DNA of 55,937 nt, taken from an uncultured Lachnospiraceae bacterium. GTDB taxonomy: Bacteria > Bacillota > Clostridia > Lachnospirales > Lachnospiraceae. The notes beneath the pieces are model-generated. The model had not been told where the DNA came from and searched no databases. It saw only the letters and a list, made by a program, of their open reading frames with translations. The stretch lies in NCBI GenBank assembly GCA_947589155.1, contig CANQBH010000010.1, forward strand, positions 1 to 55,937, in the 5' to 3' direction. Made by a program: the position numbers and the translations under genes. This document shows, piece after piece, positions 8,956 through 17,326 of the stretch. Position 1 is the stretch's first letter. The number at the start of each line of letters is the position of its first letter.

Positions 8956-9471
8956 ATGGAGATGAAAAACCGTTGGATCGCGTTATATGTGGAAAATCAG
9001 GTCGGCGTTCTGGCCAAGGTGTCCGGACTGTTTTCCGGCAAATCCTATAACCTCCAAAGCCTGACCGTTGGCACCACGGAGCACGAGGACGTCTCGCGCA
9101 TGACCATCTGCGTCACGAGCGACGACGTCACGTTCGAGCAGATCAAGAAGCAGTTGAACTGCATGGTCGAAGTCATCAAGGTGATGGATCTGACGAACGT
9201 GCCGCTTCATATGAAAGAGATCCTGTTTGCGAAGGTCAGGAACGTCGATCAGGAGCAGAAGGAAGAAGTCTTTCGGATCGCGGAGGTCTTCGATCAGGGC
9301 GGCTACGTCAGGGTCACGGATATCGGGCCGGAGAGCGTGCTGCTGGAATGTATGCTGACGGAACGCCGGAACAACGAACTGATCGCGCTGCTTCGGAGCC
9401 GGTTTCGGCAGATCGAGGTCGTGCGCGGCGGCGCGGTCGCGGTGGAGGCGATCAGTACGACCTGCCGTTAA
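8956..9471 (+). CDS. ilvN: Acetolactate synthase, small (regulatory) subunit
   Basis: A 171-residue partner of IlvB that activates it and confers branched-chain amino acid feedback. An N-terminal ACT domain (RWIALYVENQVGVLAKVSGL, then SGKSYNLQSLTVG) is followed by the longer C-terminal domain typical of IlvH/IlvN (FAKVRNVDQEQKEEVFRIAE). Length is normal for the long-form regulatory subunit. It starts 11 bases after ilvB behind GGAGGGC, so the two are translated from one message. Confidence 0.94.
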   Translation: MEMKNRWIALYVENQVGVLAKVSGLFSGKSYNLQSLTVGTTEHEDVSRMTICVTSDDVTFEQIKKQLNCMVEVIKVMDLTNVPLHMKEILFAKVRNVDQEQKEEVFRIAEVFDQGGYVRVTDIGPESVLLECMLTERRNNELIALLRSRFRQIEVVRGGAVAVEAISTTCR

Positions 9472-9547
9472 GATCTGCGGCCAAAGGGCCGATATATCTT
9501 AGAGACTGTTTTTTTAGAAAAACGAAAAGAAATACAGGAGAAAAACT

Positions 9548-10765
9548 TTGAAGGAACGACATGGCGGTAAGATCAAAAACATCATAGCGCTTCTTGGCGC
9601 GGCGCTTCTGCTGTTTTCGTCGACGGACAGCCGGGCGATCGATCTTTCGGAGATCCAGCGGCAGCAGGAAGAGACGCGCCAGCAGATCGACATGGCGGAG
9701 CAGCAGCGGAAAGAGGCCGAGGAGACCGTGAACGGATTGAAGGACGAGGCGCAGACGCTGGGCAGCGCCTACCGTTCTTACGCGGGCAAACTTTCCGGCG
9801 TCACCGCGCAGATCGAGGAGACGAGAAACGCCATGGCCAACACCGCGGAGGAGATGGAGCGCCTGTCGCGCGATCTGGAGCAGGCGCAGAAAGACGAAGA
9901 AAAGCAGCGCGAGGCCATGAAACTCCATATCCAGTATATGTACGAGAACCAGCCGGAGAAGTCGCTGCTGATGTACCTCTGCGACAGCGATTCGATGACC
10001 GGCTTTGTCAAGCGGATGGAATACGCCGACGCGATCATCCAGAGCGATACGCGCCTGATTGAAGCCTACGAGCAGCTGCAGGTCAGCATCGCCGAAAAAT
10101 CCGACGAACTGCAGGCGAAGCGGGAGGAACTTTCCGGCTATCAGAAGACCCTCTCCGCCAAGCAGGACGAACTGGATGATTTGACCAACGAGGCAAGGCA
10201 GGAATACAACGCCAAAAACGGCGAAGTGTCGGCGGCGCAGATGTCGGTGGAAGAATACGAGGCGAAACTCGCGGAATTCCGGCAGAAGGAAAAGGCGCTC
10301 GAGCAGCAGTACGCCCTTGCGCAGATCGAACTGGCGAAGCAGCTGGCCGAGCAGGACAGCGGCGAACAGGATACGTCCGGCGCGCTGGCGGGCTATACGC
10401 AGGACGATCTGACGCTGATGGCCGCGATCATTCAGGCCGAGGCCGGAGGCGAGATCTACGAAGGCAAGCGCGCGGTCGGTTCGGTCATTATGAACCGGAT
10501 CAAGGACACGCGTTTTCCGAACACCCTGCGCGGCGTGATCTATGAAAAGAACCAGTTCCAGCCGGTGCGGGACGGCCATCTGGATCTGATCCTGCAAAGA
10601 GGGCCGAACGAGGAATGTCTGCGGGCGGCGCGCGAGGTCCTGGAGGGCTACCGGTCGGGCAACTGGCTGTTCTTCATGACGCCGTATTGGGCAAATTACT
10701 ACGGCGTTCCCGCTTACGACGTGATCGGGAACCACGCGTTCTTTTATGAATGGCCGAGAGGATAG
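9548..10765 (+). CDS. Secreted coiled-coil cell-wall hydrolase with SleB-type catalytic domain
   Basis: A 405-residue exported protein. The N-terminus carries a signal peptide (IIALLGAALLLFSS, probable cleavage after DSRA). Residues ~35-270 form long heptad-rich coiled coils with NlpC/EnvC/PcsB-like character. The C-terminal ~135 residues (DLTLMAAIIQAEAGGEIYEG, RAVGSVIMNRI, FQPVRDGHLD, WLFFMTPYWANYYGV) match the SleB/CwlJ hydrolase_2 lytic transglycosylase family. The first Glu of QAEAGGE is the likely catalytic acid. It starts at TTG 9548 behind CAGGAG; the signal peptide supports this start. Its role is probably septal or growth-related peptidoglycan cleavage rather than only spore germination, but that is inferred. 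Confidence 0.85.
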   Translation: MKERHGGKIKNIIALLGAALLLFSSTDSRAIDLSEIQRQQEETRQQIDMAEQQRKEAEETVNGLKDEAQTLGSAYRSYAGKLSGVTAQIEETRNAMANTAEEMERLSRDLEQAQKDEEKQREAMKLHIQYMYENQPEKSLLMYLCDSDSMTGFVKRMEYADAIIQSDTRLIEAYEQLQVSIAEKSDELQAKREELSGYQKTLSAKQDELDDLTNEARQEYNAKNGEVSAAQMSVEEYEAKLAEFRQKEKALEQQYALAQIELAKQLAEQDSGEQDTSGALAGYTQDDLTLMAAIIQAEAGGEIYEGKRAVGSVIMNRIKDTRFPNTLRGVIYEKNQFQPVRDGHLDLILQRGPNEECLRAAREVLEGYRSGNWLFFMTPYWANYYGVPAYDVIGNHAFFYEWPRG

Positions 10766-10769
10766 GACA

Positions 10770-10795
10770 AAGGGCGCAGACCGCGCCCTTTTTTT
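10770..10795 (+). terminator. Intrinsic terminator after the SleB-domain hydrolase gene
   Basis: An 8-bp stem, AAGGGCGC (10770-10777) with GCGCCCTT (10783-10790), with a 5-base loop, runs straight into TTTTT. Confidence 0.85.
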
Positions 10796-10807
10796 ACGGG
10801 AGAGGGC

Positions 10808-11776
10808 ATGAGAGAGGAAATCATTCGGGAATTAGGCAGGATAACGGAAGAAGAGCGGGCGCTGCTGGAAGGCGGCGGCGGAATCGACAGGGGGTTGTAC
10901 CAGATGGATCCGCCGCAGGCCGGAAACGACGTGATCGACGCGAAGCGCCTGCTTGAGGCGGGAAAACTCATCACGATCCGCAAGCACACGCGGTTTGTCC
11001 ATTTTCCGGCGCATACCCACAATTATGTCGAACTCATCTATATGTGCCGGGGCAGGACGCATCATGTGATCAACGGCGGCGACGTTTTTCTCGAGGAGGG
11101 CGAACTGCTCCTTCTGAACCAGAACAGCGTGCAGGAGATTTATCCCGCGGGCGAAGACGATATCGCGGTCAATTTCATCATCCTGCCGGAGTTTTTCGAC
11201 CGCGCGCTCGATATGATGAACGCCGAGGAGAACCCGCTGCGCACTTTTCTTCTGGACTGCATGACGGGAGCGAATAAAGAGGCGGACTATCTGCATTTTC
11301 AGGTGGCCGATGTGCTTCCGGTGCAAAATCTCGTGGAAAACCTGATCTGGACCCTGATGCATCCGACGCAGAACAAGCGGAGCATCCATCAGTTTACCAT
11401 GGGGCTCCTGCTGCTCCAGCTGCTCAACTGCGCGGACAGTATCGCCGCGCCTTCCGGCGGCGGGGAACAGAAACTGACGCTTTTTGTCCTGCAATATGTC
11501 GAGGAGCATTACAGGACGGGGGAACTTTCGGAACTTGCGCGGCTTTTACACTATGATATGTACTGGCTTTCGCGGGAGATCAAGCGGCGTACCGGAGAGA
11601 CCTATACGGATCTCGTGCAGGCAAAACGGCTGTCGCAGGCGTGCTATCTTCTGAAGTCCACGAAGCGGCCCGTTGCGGACATCGCGCTGATGGTCGGCTA
11701 TGAGAACGTGAGTTATTTCCACCGCCTTTTCAAAAAGAAATACCATATGACGCCGCGGCAGTATCGGATCGGATAA
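10808..11776 (+). CDS. AraC-family transcriptional regulator with cupin sensor domain
   Basis: A 322-residue regulator. An N-terminal cupin/AraC-binding domain (HTRFVHFPAHTHNYVELIYM, then GGDVFLEEGELLLLNQNSVQ) carries the usual His-rich effector pocket. The C-terminal two helix-turn-helix units (LSELARLLHYDMYWLSREI; VADIALMVGYENVSYFHRLF) and the closing KKKYHMTPRQYR are standard for AraC DNA-binding domains. Such proteins mostly respond to sugars or related small molecules; the ligand is not evident. It sits alone between a terminator and the butyrate operon promoter, so its target may be unlinked. AGAGGGC precedes the ATG. Confidence 0.9.
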   Translation: MREEIIRELGRITEEERALLEGGGGIDRGLYQMDPPQAGNDVIDAKRLLEAGKLITIRKHTRFVHFPAHTHNYVELIYMCRGRTHHVINGGDVFLEEGELLLLNQNSVQEIYPAGEDDIAVNFIILPEFFDRALDMMNAEENPLRTFLLDCMTGANKEADYLHFQVADVLPVQNLVENLIWTLMHPTQNKRSIHQFTMGLLLLQLLNCADSIAAPSGGGEQKLTLFVLQYVEEHYRTGELSELARLLHYDMYWLSREIKRRTGETYTDLVQAKRLSQACYLLKSTKRPVADIALMVGYENVSYFHRLFKKKYHMTPRQYRIG

Positions 11777-11784
11777 ATATTGTC

Positions 11785-11813
11785 TTGCGCGCCGGTCCGT
11801 TTTGTGGTATCAT
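11785..11813 (+). promoter_or_regulatory. Promoter of the butyrate operon
   Basis: TTGCGC (11785-11790), a 17-base spacer and TATCAT (11808-11813) with an extended -10 TG two bases upstream. The leader from about 11820 to the thiolase start contains a Rex operator. Confidence 0.6.
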
Positions 11814-11852
11814 TTGCCATATGAAGAAAGGTTTTCTTTTTTTTGGCAAAGA

Positions 11853-11870
11853 TTGTTAAAAACTTAACAA
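11853..11870 (+). promoter_or_regulatory. Rex operator (NADH-responsive repressor site)
   Basis: TTGTTAA AAAC TTAACAA is a perfect inverted repeat and an exact match to the published Rex consensus TTGTTAANNNNTTAACAA. It lies about 40 bases downstream of the -10 box and 61 bases before the thiolase start, so bound Rex could block elongation (roadblock) or a second promoter near it. In clostridia Rex represses fermentative reductive pathways until the NADH/NAD+ ratio rises. Confidence 0.88.
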
Positions 11871-11931
11871 ACAAAAGAAAGAAGACCCGTAGGTTTTGCG
11901 TAACAGCAAGCAGCAGTAAAGGAGAAAGAAT

Positions 11932-13125
11932 ATGGGAAAAAAAGTAGTTTTAGCGGGTGCGTGTCGTACAGCAATCGGCAAGATGGGGGGCGGCCTTTCC
12001 ACGACGCCGGCGGCCGATCTCGGAGCGGTCGTGATCAAAGAGGCGCTGAACCGCGCGGGCGTAAAGCCTGAGCAGGTGGACGAAGTCATGATGGGCTGCG
12101 TCATTCAGGCGGCGCAGGGACAGAACGTTGCGCGTCAGGCGTCCATCAAGGCGGGGCTGCCGGTCGAGGTTCCGGCTTTCACGCTCAACGTGGTCTGCGG
12201 CTCCGGCCTCAAGTGCGTCAACGAAGCGGCGAACATGATCATTGCCGGTCAGGCGGACGTCGTAGTCGCAGGAGGTATGGAGAATATGTCCATGGCGCCA
12301 TACGCTTTGACCAAGGCGCGTTTCGGATACCGCATGAACAACGCGACCGTAATCGATACGATGGTCAACGATGCGCTGACCGACGCGTTCAATCATTATC
12401 ATATGATGATCACCGCAGAAAACGTATGCGACAAGTACGGCATCACGCGGGAAGAACTCGACGAGTTCTCCGCAAATTCCCAGCAGAAGACGGAAGCGGC
12501 CGTAGCCGCAGGACGTTTTGACGATGAGATCGTTCCGGTGCAGACCGGCGTGGACCGCAAGACGAAGGAGCCGATCATCTTTTCCAAGGACGAGGGGCCG
12601 CGGCCGGGCACGACGGTCGAGACGCTCGCCAAGTTAAAGTGCTGCTCCGGCAAGGAAGGCGGCCTTGTGACGGCGGGCAACGCTTCCGGTATCAACGACG
12701 GCGCGGCGGCCATCGTAGTCATGAGCGAGGAAAAGGCCAAGGAACTCGGCGTTACGCCGATGGCGACCTTTGTTGCGGGCGCTCTGGGCGGCTGCCCTCC
12801 GGAGATCATGGGTATCGGTCCGGTGCCGGCGACCAGAAAGGCGCTGAAACTGGCGGGACTGACGATCGACGACATGGATCTGATCGAGGCGAACGAGGCG
12901 TTTGCGGCGCAGTCGGTAGCGGTAGCGCGTGAATTAAACTTTGACATGAGCAAAGTAAACGTCAACGGCGGCGCGATCGCACTCGGACATCCGGTCGGCG
13001 CTTCCGGCTGCCGTATCCTTGTCACGCTGCTTCACGAGATGCAGCGGCGCGACGCAAAGAAGGGCCTTGCAACGCTGTGTATCGGCGGCGGCATGGGCTG
13101 CGCAACGATCGTGGAGCGAGGCTGA
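11932..13125 (+). CDS. thlA: Acetyl-CoA acetyltransferase (thiolase)
   Basis: A 397-residue thiolase condensing two acetyl-CoA to acetoacetyl-CoA, the first step of butyrate formation. The nucleophilic Cys is in [14 protein letters not shown] (about residue 89), the catalytic His in [15 protein letters not shown] (about 353), and the second Cys in CIGGGMGCA. Length is typical of biosynthetic thiolases. It is the first gene of thl-hbd-bcd-etfB-etfA, behind a Rex site; AAAGGAG precedes the ATG. A homologous degradative thiolase would look similar, but the gene neighbours support the biosynthetic role. Confidence 0.95.
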   Translation: MGKKVVLAGACRTAIGKMGGGLSTTPAADLGAVVIKEALNRAGVKPEQVDEVMMGCVIQAAQGQNVARQASIKAGLPVEVPAFTLNVVCGSGLKCVNEAANMIIAGQADVVVAGGMENMSMAPYALTKARFGYRMNNATVIDTMVNDALTDAFNHYHMMITAENVCDKYGITREELDEFSANSQQKTEAAVAAGRFDDEIVPVQTGVDRKTKEPIIFSKDEGPRPGTTVETLAKLKCCSGKEGGLVTAGNASGINDGAAAIVVMSEEKAKELGVTPMATFVAGALGGCPPEIMGIGPVPATRKALKLAGLTIDDMDLIEANEAFAAQSVAVARELNFDMSKVNVNGGAIALGHPVGASGCRILVTLLHEMQRRDAKKGLATLCIGGGMGCATIVERG

Positions 13126-13177
13126 TCCCGAATGGGCGGGCAGTTGTTTTGCATAACATAGGTAAAGGAGAATGAAT

Positions 13178-14050
13178 ATGAAAGTTGGAGTTATCGGTGC
13201 AGGAACAATGGGACAGGGCATCGCGAAAGCGTTTGCCCAGATCGACGGCTACGAGGTGGCGCTGTGCGATATCGAGCAGAAGTTTGCGGACGGAGGCAAG
13301 GAAAAGATCTCCAAGGGATACGCCAGACTCGTGGAAAAAGGCAAGATGACGCAGGAACAGGTCGACGGGATCCTTGCAAAGATCACGCCGGGACTGAAGG
13401 AAGACCTCTGTGCGGACTGCGATCTGATCGTGGAAGCGGCGTTTGAGGACATGAAGGTCAAGAAGACGACGTTTTCCGAACTGGATAAGATCGCGAAGCC
13501 GGAATGTATCTTCGCTTCCAACACTTCCAGCCTTTCCATTACGGAGATCGGCAACGGCCTGAGCCGTCCGATGATCGGTATGCACTTCTTCAATCCTGCC
13601 GACCGTATGAAACTGGTCGAGGTGATCGCCGGAGTGAACACGCCGGAAGAAACGGTGGCTTCCATCAAAAAGATCTCCGAGGAGATCGGCAAGACGCCGG
13701 TACAGGTCAACGAAGCGGCGGGCTTTGTAGTCAACCGCATCCTGATCCCGATGATCAACGAAGCCGCTTTCATCAAAATGGAAGGGGTATCGGACATCGC
13801 CGGTATCGACGCCGCAATGAAACTCGGCGCGAACCATCCGATGGGGCCGCTGGAACTCGGAGACTTTATCGGTCTTGATATCTGCCTTGCCATCATGGAT
13901 GTGCTGTATCAGGAAACGGGAGACAGTAAATACCGCGCATGTCCGCTGCTGCGCAAGATGGTACGCGGCGGTAATCTCGGCGTTAAGAGCGGAAAGGGCT
14001 TCTATGTTTACAACCCTGACCGGACAAAGACGCCGGTGGACGCTTGCTGA
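13178..14050 (+). CDS. hbd: 3-Hydroxybutyryl-CoA dehydrogenase
   Basis: A 290-residue NAD(P)-dependent dehydrogenase reducing acetoacetyl-CoA to 3-hydroxybutyryl-CoA. The Rossmann motif GVIGAGTMGQGIA is at the N-terminus, and the catalytic His-Glu region reads GMHFFNPADRMKLVEVI. NEAAGFVVNRILIPMINEAA and GKGFYVYNP are family hallmarks. I chose the ATG at 13178 over the one at 13172, because AAAGGAG (ending at 13170) is only one base from the earlier codon but seven from the later one. The next pathway enzyme, crotonase, is not encoded between this gene and bcd. Confidence 0.94.
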   Translation: MKVGVIGAGTMGQGIAKAFAQIDGYEVALCDIEQKFADGGKEKISKGYARLVEKGKMTQEQVDGILAKITPGLKEDLCADCDLIVEAAFEDMKVKKTTFSELDKIAKPECIFASNTSSLSITEIGNGLSRPMIGMHFFNPADRMKLVEVIAGVNTPEETVASIKKISEEIGKTPVQVNEAAGFVVNRILIPMINEAAFIKMEGVSDIAGIDAAMKLGANHPMGPLELGDFIGLDICLAIMDVLYQETGDSKYRACPLLRKMVRGGNLGVKSGKGFYVYNPDRTKTPVDAC

Positions 14051-14091
14051 GGGATAGAGTGAAATAGTAGAAATTGGAGGAAATACGGACT

Positions 14092-15246
14092 ATGGATTTC
14101 GGTTTAGATAAAAAACATGAAATGGCAAGGACCCTGTTCAGGGAATTTGCGGAGACGGAAGTAAAGCCGCGCGCCCAGGAAGTGGACGAAACGGAGGAAT
14201 TTCCGGCGGATACCGTCGCAAAGATGGCAAAAAGCGGATTTATGGGGATTCCGGTGCCGAAGGAGTACGGCGGACAGGGATGCGACCCGCTGACCTATGT
14301 GATGTGCGTAGAAGAATTGTCCAAGGTCTGCGCGACGACCGGCGTTATCGTTTCCGCGCACACCTCGCTGTGTATCGATCCGATCCTGACTTACGGAACG
14401 GAAGAACAGAAGCAGAAATACGTCCGGCCGCTGGCAGCCGGTGAGAAACTCGGCGCGTTCGCGCTGACCGAGCCGGGCGCAGGTACGGACGCGCAGGGCG
14501 CGCAGACCAAGGCGGTGCTTGACGGCGACGAGTGGGTGCTGAACGGCTCCAAGTGCTTCATTACCAACGGCAAGGTGGCGGACGTCTACATCGTGATCGC
14601 GATCACGAGCGTTACGGAAGACAAAAGAGGCCGCAAAAAGAAAAACTTCTCCGCCTTCATCGTGGAAAAAGGTGCGCCGGGCTTCAGCTTCGGCACCAAA
14701 GAAAAGAAGATGGGGATCCGCGGATCTTCTACATACGAACTGATCTTTGAAGACTGCCGCATCCCGAAGGACGCGCTGCTCGGGCCGGAAGGCAAGGGCT
14801 TCCCGGTAGCCATGCACACGCTGGACGGCGGCCGTATCGGTATCGCCGCACAGGCGCTCGGTATCGCCGAAGGCGCGCTGGATCGCGCGATCGCTTACAC
14901 AAAAGAGAGAAAGCAGTTCGGCCGTTCCATCGCGCAGCAGCAGAACACGCAGTTCAAACTCGCCGATATGGCGACAAGGGTCGAAGCCGCGCAGATGCTG
15001 GTCTATAAAGCGGCCATGGCAAAGGAGACGCAGAAGGTCTATTCCGTAGAGGCCGCAAAAGCGAAACTGTTTGCGGCGGAGACGGCGATGGCTGTTACGA
15101 CGGAAGTGGTGCAGTTGTTCGGCGGATACGGTTATATCCGTGAATATGACGTAGAGCGTATGATGAGAGACGCGAAGATCACAGAGATCTACGAGGGCAC
15201 GTCCGAAGTACAGCGCATGGTCATTTCCGGAGCCTTATTAAAGTAA
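14092..15246 (+). CDS. bcd: Short-chain acyl-CoA dehydrogenase (butyryl-CoA dehydrogenase)
   Basis: A 384-residue flavoprotein that reduces crotonyl-CoA to butyryl-CoA. It shows FALTEPGAGTDAQG and CFITNGKVADVYIV (FAD contacts), RGSSTYELIFEDCRIP, QLFGGYGYIREYDVERMMRD, and the catalytic Glu in YEGTSEVQRMVISGALLK. In anaerobic Clostridia the Bcd-EtfAB complex bifurcates electrons from NADH to crotonyl-CoA and ferredoxin; the etfBA genes immediately downstream support that role here. The start at 14092 follows GGAGG by 11 bases; an earlier in-frame TTG at 14074 overlaps that ribosome site and is unlikely. Confidence 0.95.
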   Translation: MDFGLDKKHEMARTLFREFAETEVKPRAQEVDETEEFPADTVAKMAKSGFMGIPVPKEYGGQGCDPLTYVMCVEELSKVCATTGVIVSAHTSLCIDPILTYGTEEQKQKYVRPLAAGEKLGAFALTEPGAGTDAQGAQTKAVLDGDEWVLNGSKCFITNGKVADVYIVIAITSVTEDKRGRKKKNFSAFIVEKGAPGFSFGTKEKKMGIRGSSTYELIFEDCRIPKDALLGPEGKGFPVAMHTLDGGRIGIAAQALGIAEGALDRAIAYTKERKQFGRSIAQQQNTQFKLADMATRVEAAQMLVYKAAMAKETQKVYSVEAAKAKLFAAETAMAVTTEVVQLFGGYGYIREYDVERMMRDAKITEIYEGTSEVQRMVISGALLK

Positions 15247-15284
15247 TGTTGACATTCATAGTAAAAGATAAGGAGAATGGATAA

Positions 15285-16067
15285 ATGAAAATCGTAGTAT
15301 GTATCAAACAGGTTCCGGATACCAAGGGCGGCGTTAAGTTCAACCCGGACGGTACGCTGGATCGCGCGGCGATGCTGGCGATCATGAATCCGGACGATAA
15401 AGCGGGGCTGGAAGCGGCTCTGCGGATCAAAGACGAGATCGGAGCGGAAGTTACGGTGCTGACGATGGGCCTGCCGAAGGCGGACGACGTGCTGCGCGAA
15501 GCGCTTGCGATGGGCGCGGATCACGCCGTTTTAGTAACGGACCGCGTGCTCGGCGGCGCGGATACATGGGCGACGTCCACAACGATCGCCGGAGCGCTGC
15601 GCAATCTCGATTATGACCTGATCATCACGGGCCGTCAGGCCATCGACGGCGATACGGCGCAGGTCGGCCCGCAGATCGCCGAACATCTGGGAGTTCCGGT
15701 GATCTCCTATGCCGAGGACATCAAGGTAGAAGGCGACAGCGTGATCGTAAAACGCCAGTACGAAGACCGGTATCATGTGCTGAAGGCAAAGATGCCATGT
15801 CTGATCACGGCGCTTTCCGAATTAAACACCCCGAGATATATGACGCCGGGCGGCATCTTTGACGCCTATGAAAAAGAAGTGACGGTCTGGGGCAGAGCCG
15901 ACTTAAAAGACGTCGACGATGCGGATCTGGGTCTGAAAGGTTCTCCGACCAAGATCGCAAAAGCTTCCGACAAGGTGCGCAAGGGCGCCGGTGAGAAGGT
16001 GACGCTGGATCCGACGGAAAGCGTCGCATATCTGATGGGCAAGTTAAAAGAGAAACATGTAATCTGA
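15285..16067 (+). CDS. etfB: Electron-transfer flavoprotein, beta subunit
   Basis: A 260-residue EtfB. The N-terminus MKIVVCIKQVPDTKGGVKFN and the segment ADTWATSTTIAGALRNLDYD are typical, and TGRQAIDGDTAQVGPQIAEH is the adenine-nucleotide-binding loop. The long form and its setting next to bcd point to the bifurcating Bcd-EtfAB type, in which EtfB carries the FAD that accepts NADH electrons; this is known for the family and inferred here. AAGGAG precedes the ATG. Confidence 0.95.
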   Translation: MKIVVCIKQVPDTKGGVKFNPDGTLDRAAMLAIMNPDDKAGLEAALRIKDEIGAEVTVLTMGLPKADDVLREALAMGADHAVLVTDRVLGGADTWATSTTIAGALRNLDYDLIITGRQAIDGDTAQVGPQIAEHLGVPVISYAEDIKVEGDSVIVKRQYEDRYHVLKAKMPCLITALSELNTPRYMTPGGIFDAYEKEVTVWGRADLKDVDDADLGLKGSPTKIAKASDKVRKGAGEKVTLDPTESVAYLMGKLKEKHVI

Positions 16068-16092
16068 TTTGGAAGGAAAAGTGGTGAAGAAC

Positions 16093-17142
16093 ATGGCATT
16101 AGAAGAATATAAAGGCGTATATATCTACGCGCAGCAGGTGGACAATGAGATCAGCCCGATCGCATTTGAACTGATCGGCAAGGCGAAGGATCTGGCGGCG
16201 GATCTGGATACCGACGTGACGGCCGTGCTGCTTGGTTCCAAAGTAGAAGATCTTGCCGCTCCTCTGGCCGAATACGGCGCCGACCGCGTGATCGTGGTCG
16301 ACGATCCGGAATTGGAGACCTATCGGACGGAGCCTTACGCGCAGGCGCTTGCGGCGGTCATCAACGAATACAAGCCGGAGATCATGCTGGTGGGCGCGAC
16401 CGCCATCGGCCGCGATCTTGGCCCGACGGTTTCCGCAAGAGTCAAGACCGGACTGACCGCCGACTGTACGCAGTTGGAGATCGGCGATTTCCCGCTTCAG
16501 CCGGTGGAAGGCAAGGAAAACGAGCAGAAGCATAAGCAGCTTTTGATGACGCGTCCGGCGTTCGGCGGCAACACGATCGCTACGATCGCCTGTCCGGATC
16601 ATCGTCCGCAGATGGCGACGGTACGTCCGGGCGTTATGCAGAAAAGAGAGAGGGTCGCAGGCGCGAAGGCGGAAGTCGTCCGCTTCGATCCGGGCTTTAC
16701 GAAAAACAACAAATATGTGGAGATTCAGGAGATCGTCAAGGCGGTCGGCTCCGTGGAAAACATCATGGACGCCAAGATCCTTGTCTCCGGCGGCCGCGGA
16801 CTCGGCAGCGCAGAGAATTTTGCAATGCTGAAGGAACTCGCGGAGGTGCTCGGCGGTATGGTCAGCTGCTCCCGCGCCGTAGTCGAAAACGGCTGGCTGC
16901 CGCAGGATTATCAGGTCGGACAGACCGGAAAGACCGTGCGGCCGAACGTTTACTTTGCGATCGGTATCTCCGGTGCGATCCAGCATGTCGCCGGTATGGA
17001 GGAATCCGATCTGATCATCGCGATCAATAAAGATGCGGACGCGCCGATCTTCGAGGTGGCGGATTACGGCATTGTCGGCGATCTGAACAAGATCGTTCCG
17101 GCGCTGACCGAAAGCCTCAGGGCGGAGATGGCGGCAAAATAA
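16093..17142 (+). CDS. etfA: Electron-transfer flavoprotein, alpha subunit
   Basis: A 349-residue EtfA, partner of EtfB. The C-terminal FAD domain shows VSGGRGLGSAENFAMLKELA, GQTGKTVRPNVYFAIGISGA and INKDADAPIFEVADYGIVGD. The start is uncertain by three codons: GTG at 16084 has GGAAGGA six bases upstream, whereas ATG 16093 gives the usual N-terminus MALEEYKGVYIYAQQ and has GGTGAA just before it; I prefer the ATG. It follows etfB with a gap of about 25 bases and ends the butyrate operon at a strong terminator. Confidence 0.93.
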   Translation: MALEEYKGVYIYAQQVDNEISPIAFELIGKAKDLAADLDTDVTAVLLGSKVEDLAAPLAEYGADRVIVVDDPELETYRTEPYAQALAAVINEYKPEIMLVGATAIGRDLGPTVSARVKTGLTADCTQLEIGDFPLQPVEGKENEQKHKQLLMTRPAFGGNTIATIACPDHRPQMATVRPGVMQKRERVAGAKAEVVRFDPGFTKNNKYVEIQEIVKAVGSVENIMDAKILVSGGRGLGSAENFAMLKELAEVLGGMVSCSRAVVENGWLPQDYQVGQTGKTVRPNVYFAIGISGAIQHVAGMEESDLIIAINKDADAPIFEVADYGIVGDLNKIVPALTESLRAEMAAK

Positions 17143-17162
17143 ATTCCGTTCTCGTATGTCTG

Positions 17163-17194
17163 GGAGAGCCGGCGTTTGCCGGCTCTCCTTTCTT
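17163..17194 (+). terminator. Intrinsic terminator of the butyrate operon
   Basis: A perfect 11-bp G+C-rich stem (17163-17173 with 17178-17188), a GTTT loop, then a T-rich tail. The -35 box of the next promoter lies inside the hairpin. Confidence 0.88.
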
Positions 17195-17204
17195 GTGGTA
17201 CAAT
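17176..17204 (+). promoter_or_regulatory. Promoter for mtnA, embedded in the etfA terminator
   Basis: TTGCCG (17176-17181), a 17-base spacer and TACAAT (17199-17204). Transcription would start near 17211 and give a leader of about 115 bases. Confidence 0.6.
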
Positions 17205-17210
17205 AACGAG

Positions 17211-17326
17211 GAAAGCGCCGACGACGCTTGCGTCGGGCGGCGCTTGACGAGTACCGCCATCGAGACGGCAGTCGAGATGGTAAAATAACGAACCGTGAAG
17301 GAAGATAAAAAGGAGTGCGATAGAGA
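17211..17326 (+). promoter_or_regulatory. Structured 5' leader of mtnA, not matched to a known riboswitch by eye
   Basis: Two hairpins fill the first 70 bases. Hairpin 1 pairs AAGCGCCG (17213-17220) with CGGCGCTT (17238-17245) around an inner CGACG-CTTG-CGTCG stem. Hairpin 2 pairs CCATC (17257-17261) with GATGG (17276-17280), with a symmetrical GA/GA internal loop and an inner GAC-GGCA-GTC cap. The linker reads GACGAGTACCG. A T-tract terminator or an SD-sequestering helix was not found. I do not recognise a SAM, SAH or other class; a regulatory or stabilising role is inferred from position only. Confidence 0.45.

Noticed and set aside
9478-9491. Hairpin CGGCC-AAAG-GGCCG after ilvN as a terminator
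   Set aside because: The stem is only five base pairs and the T run is about 20 bases downstream, so it is not a convincing intrinsic terminator.
17211-17255. Resemblance of the mtnA leader to a glmS ribozyme (AGCGCC ... TTGACGAG) or the start of RNase P RNA (GAGGAAAG)
   Set aside because: The downstream glmS core and the conserved RNase P blocks are absent, and the next gene is not glmS.
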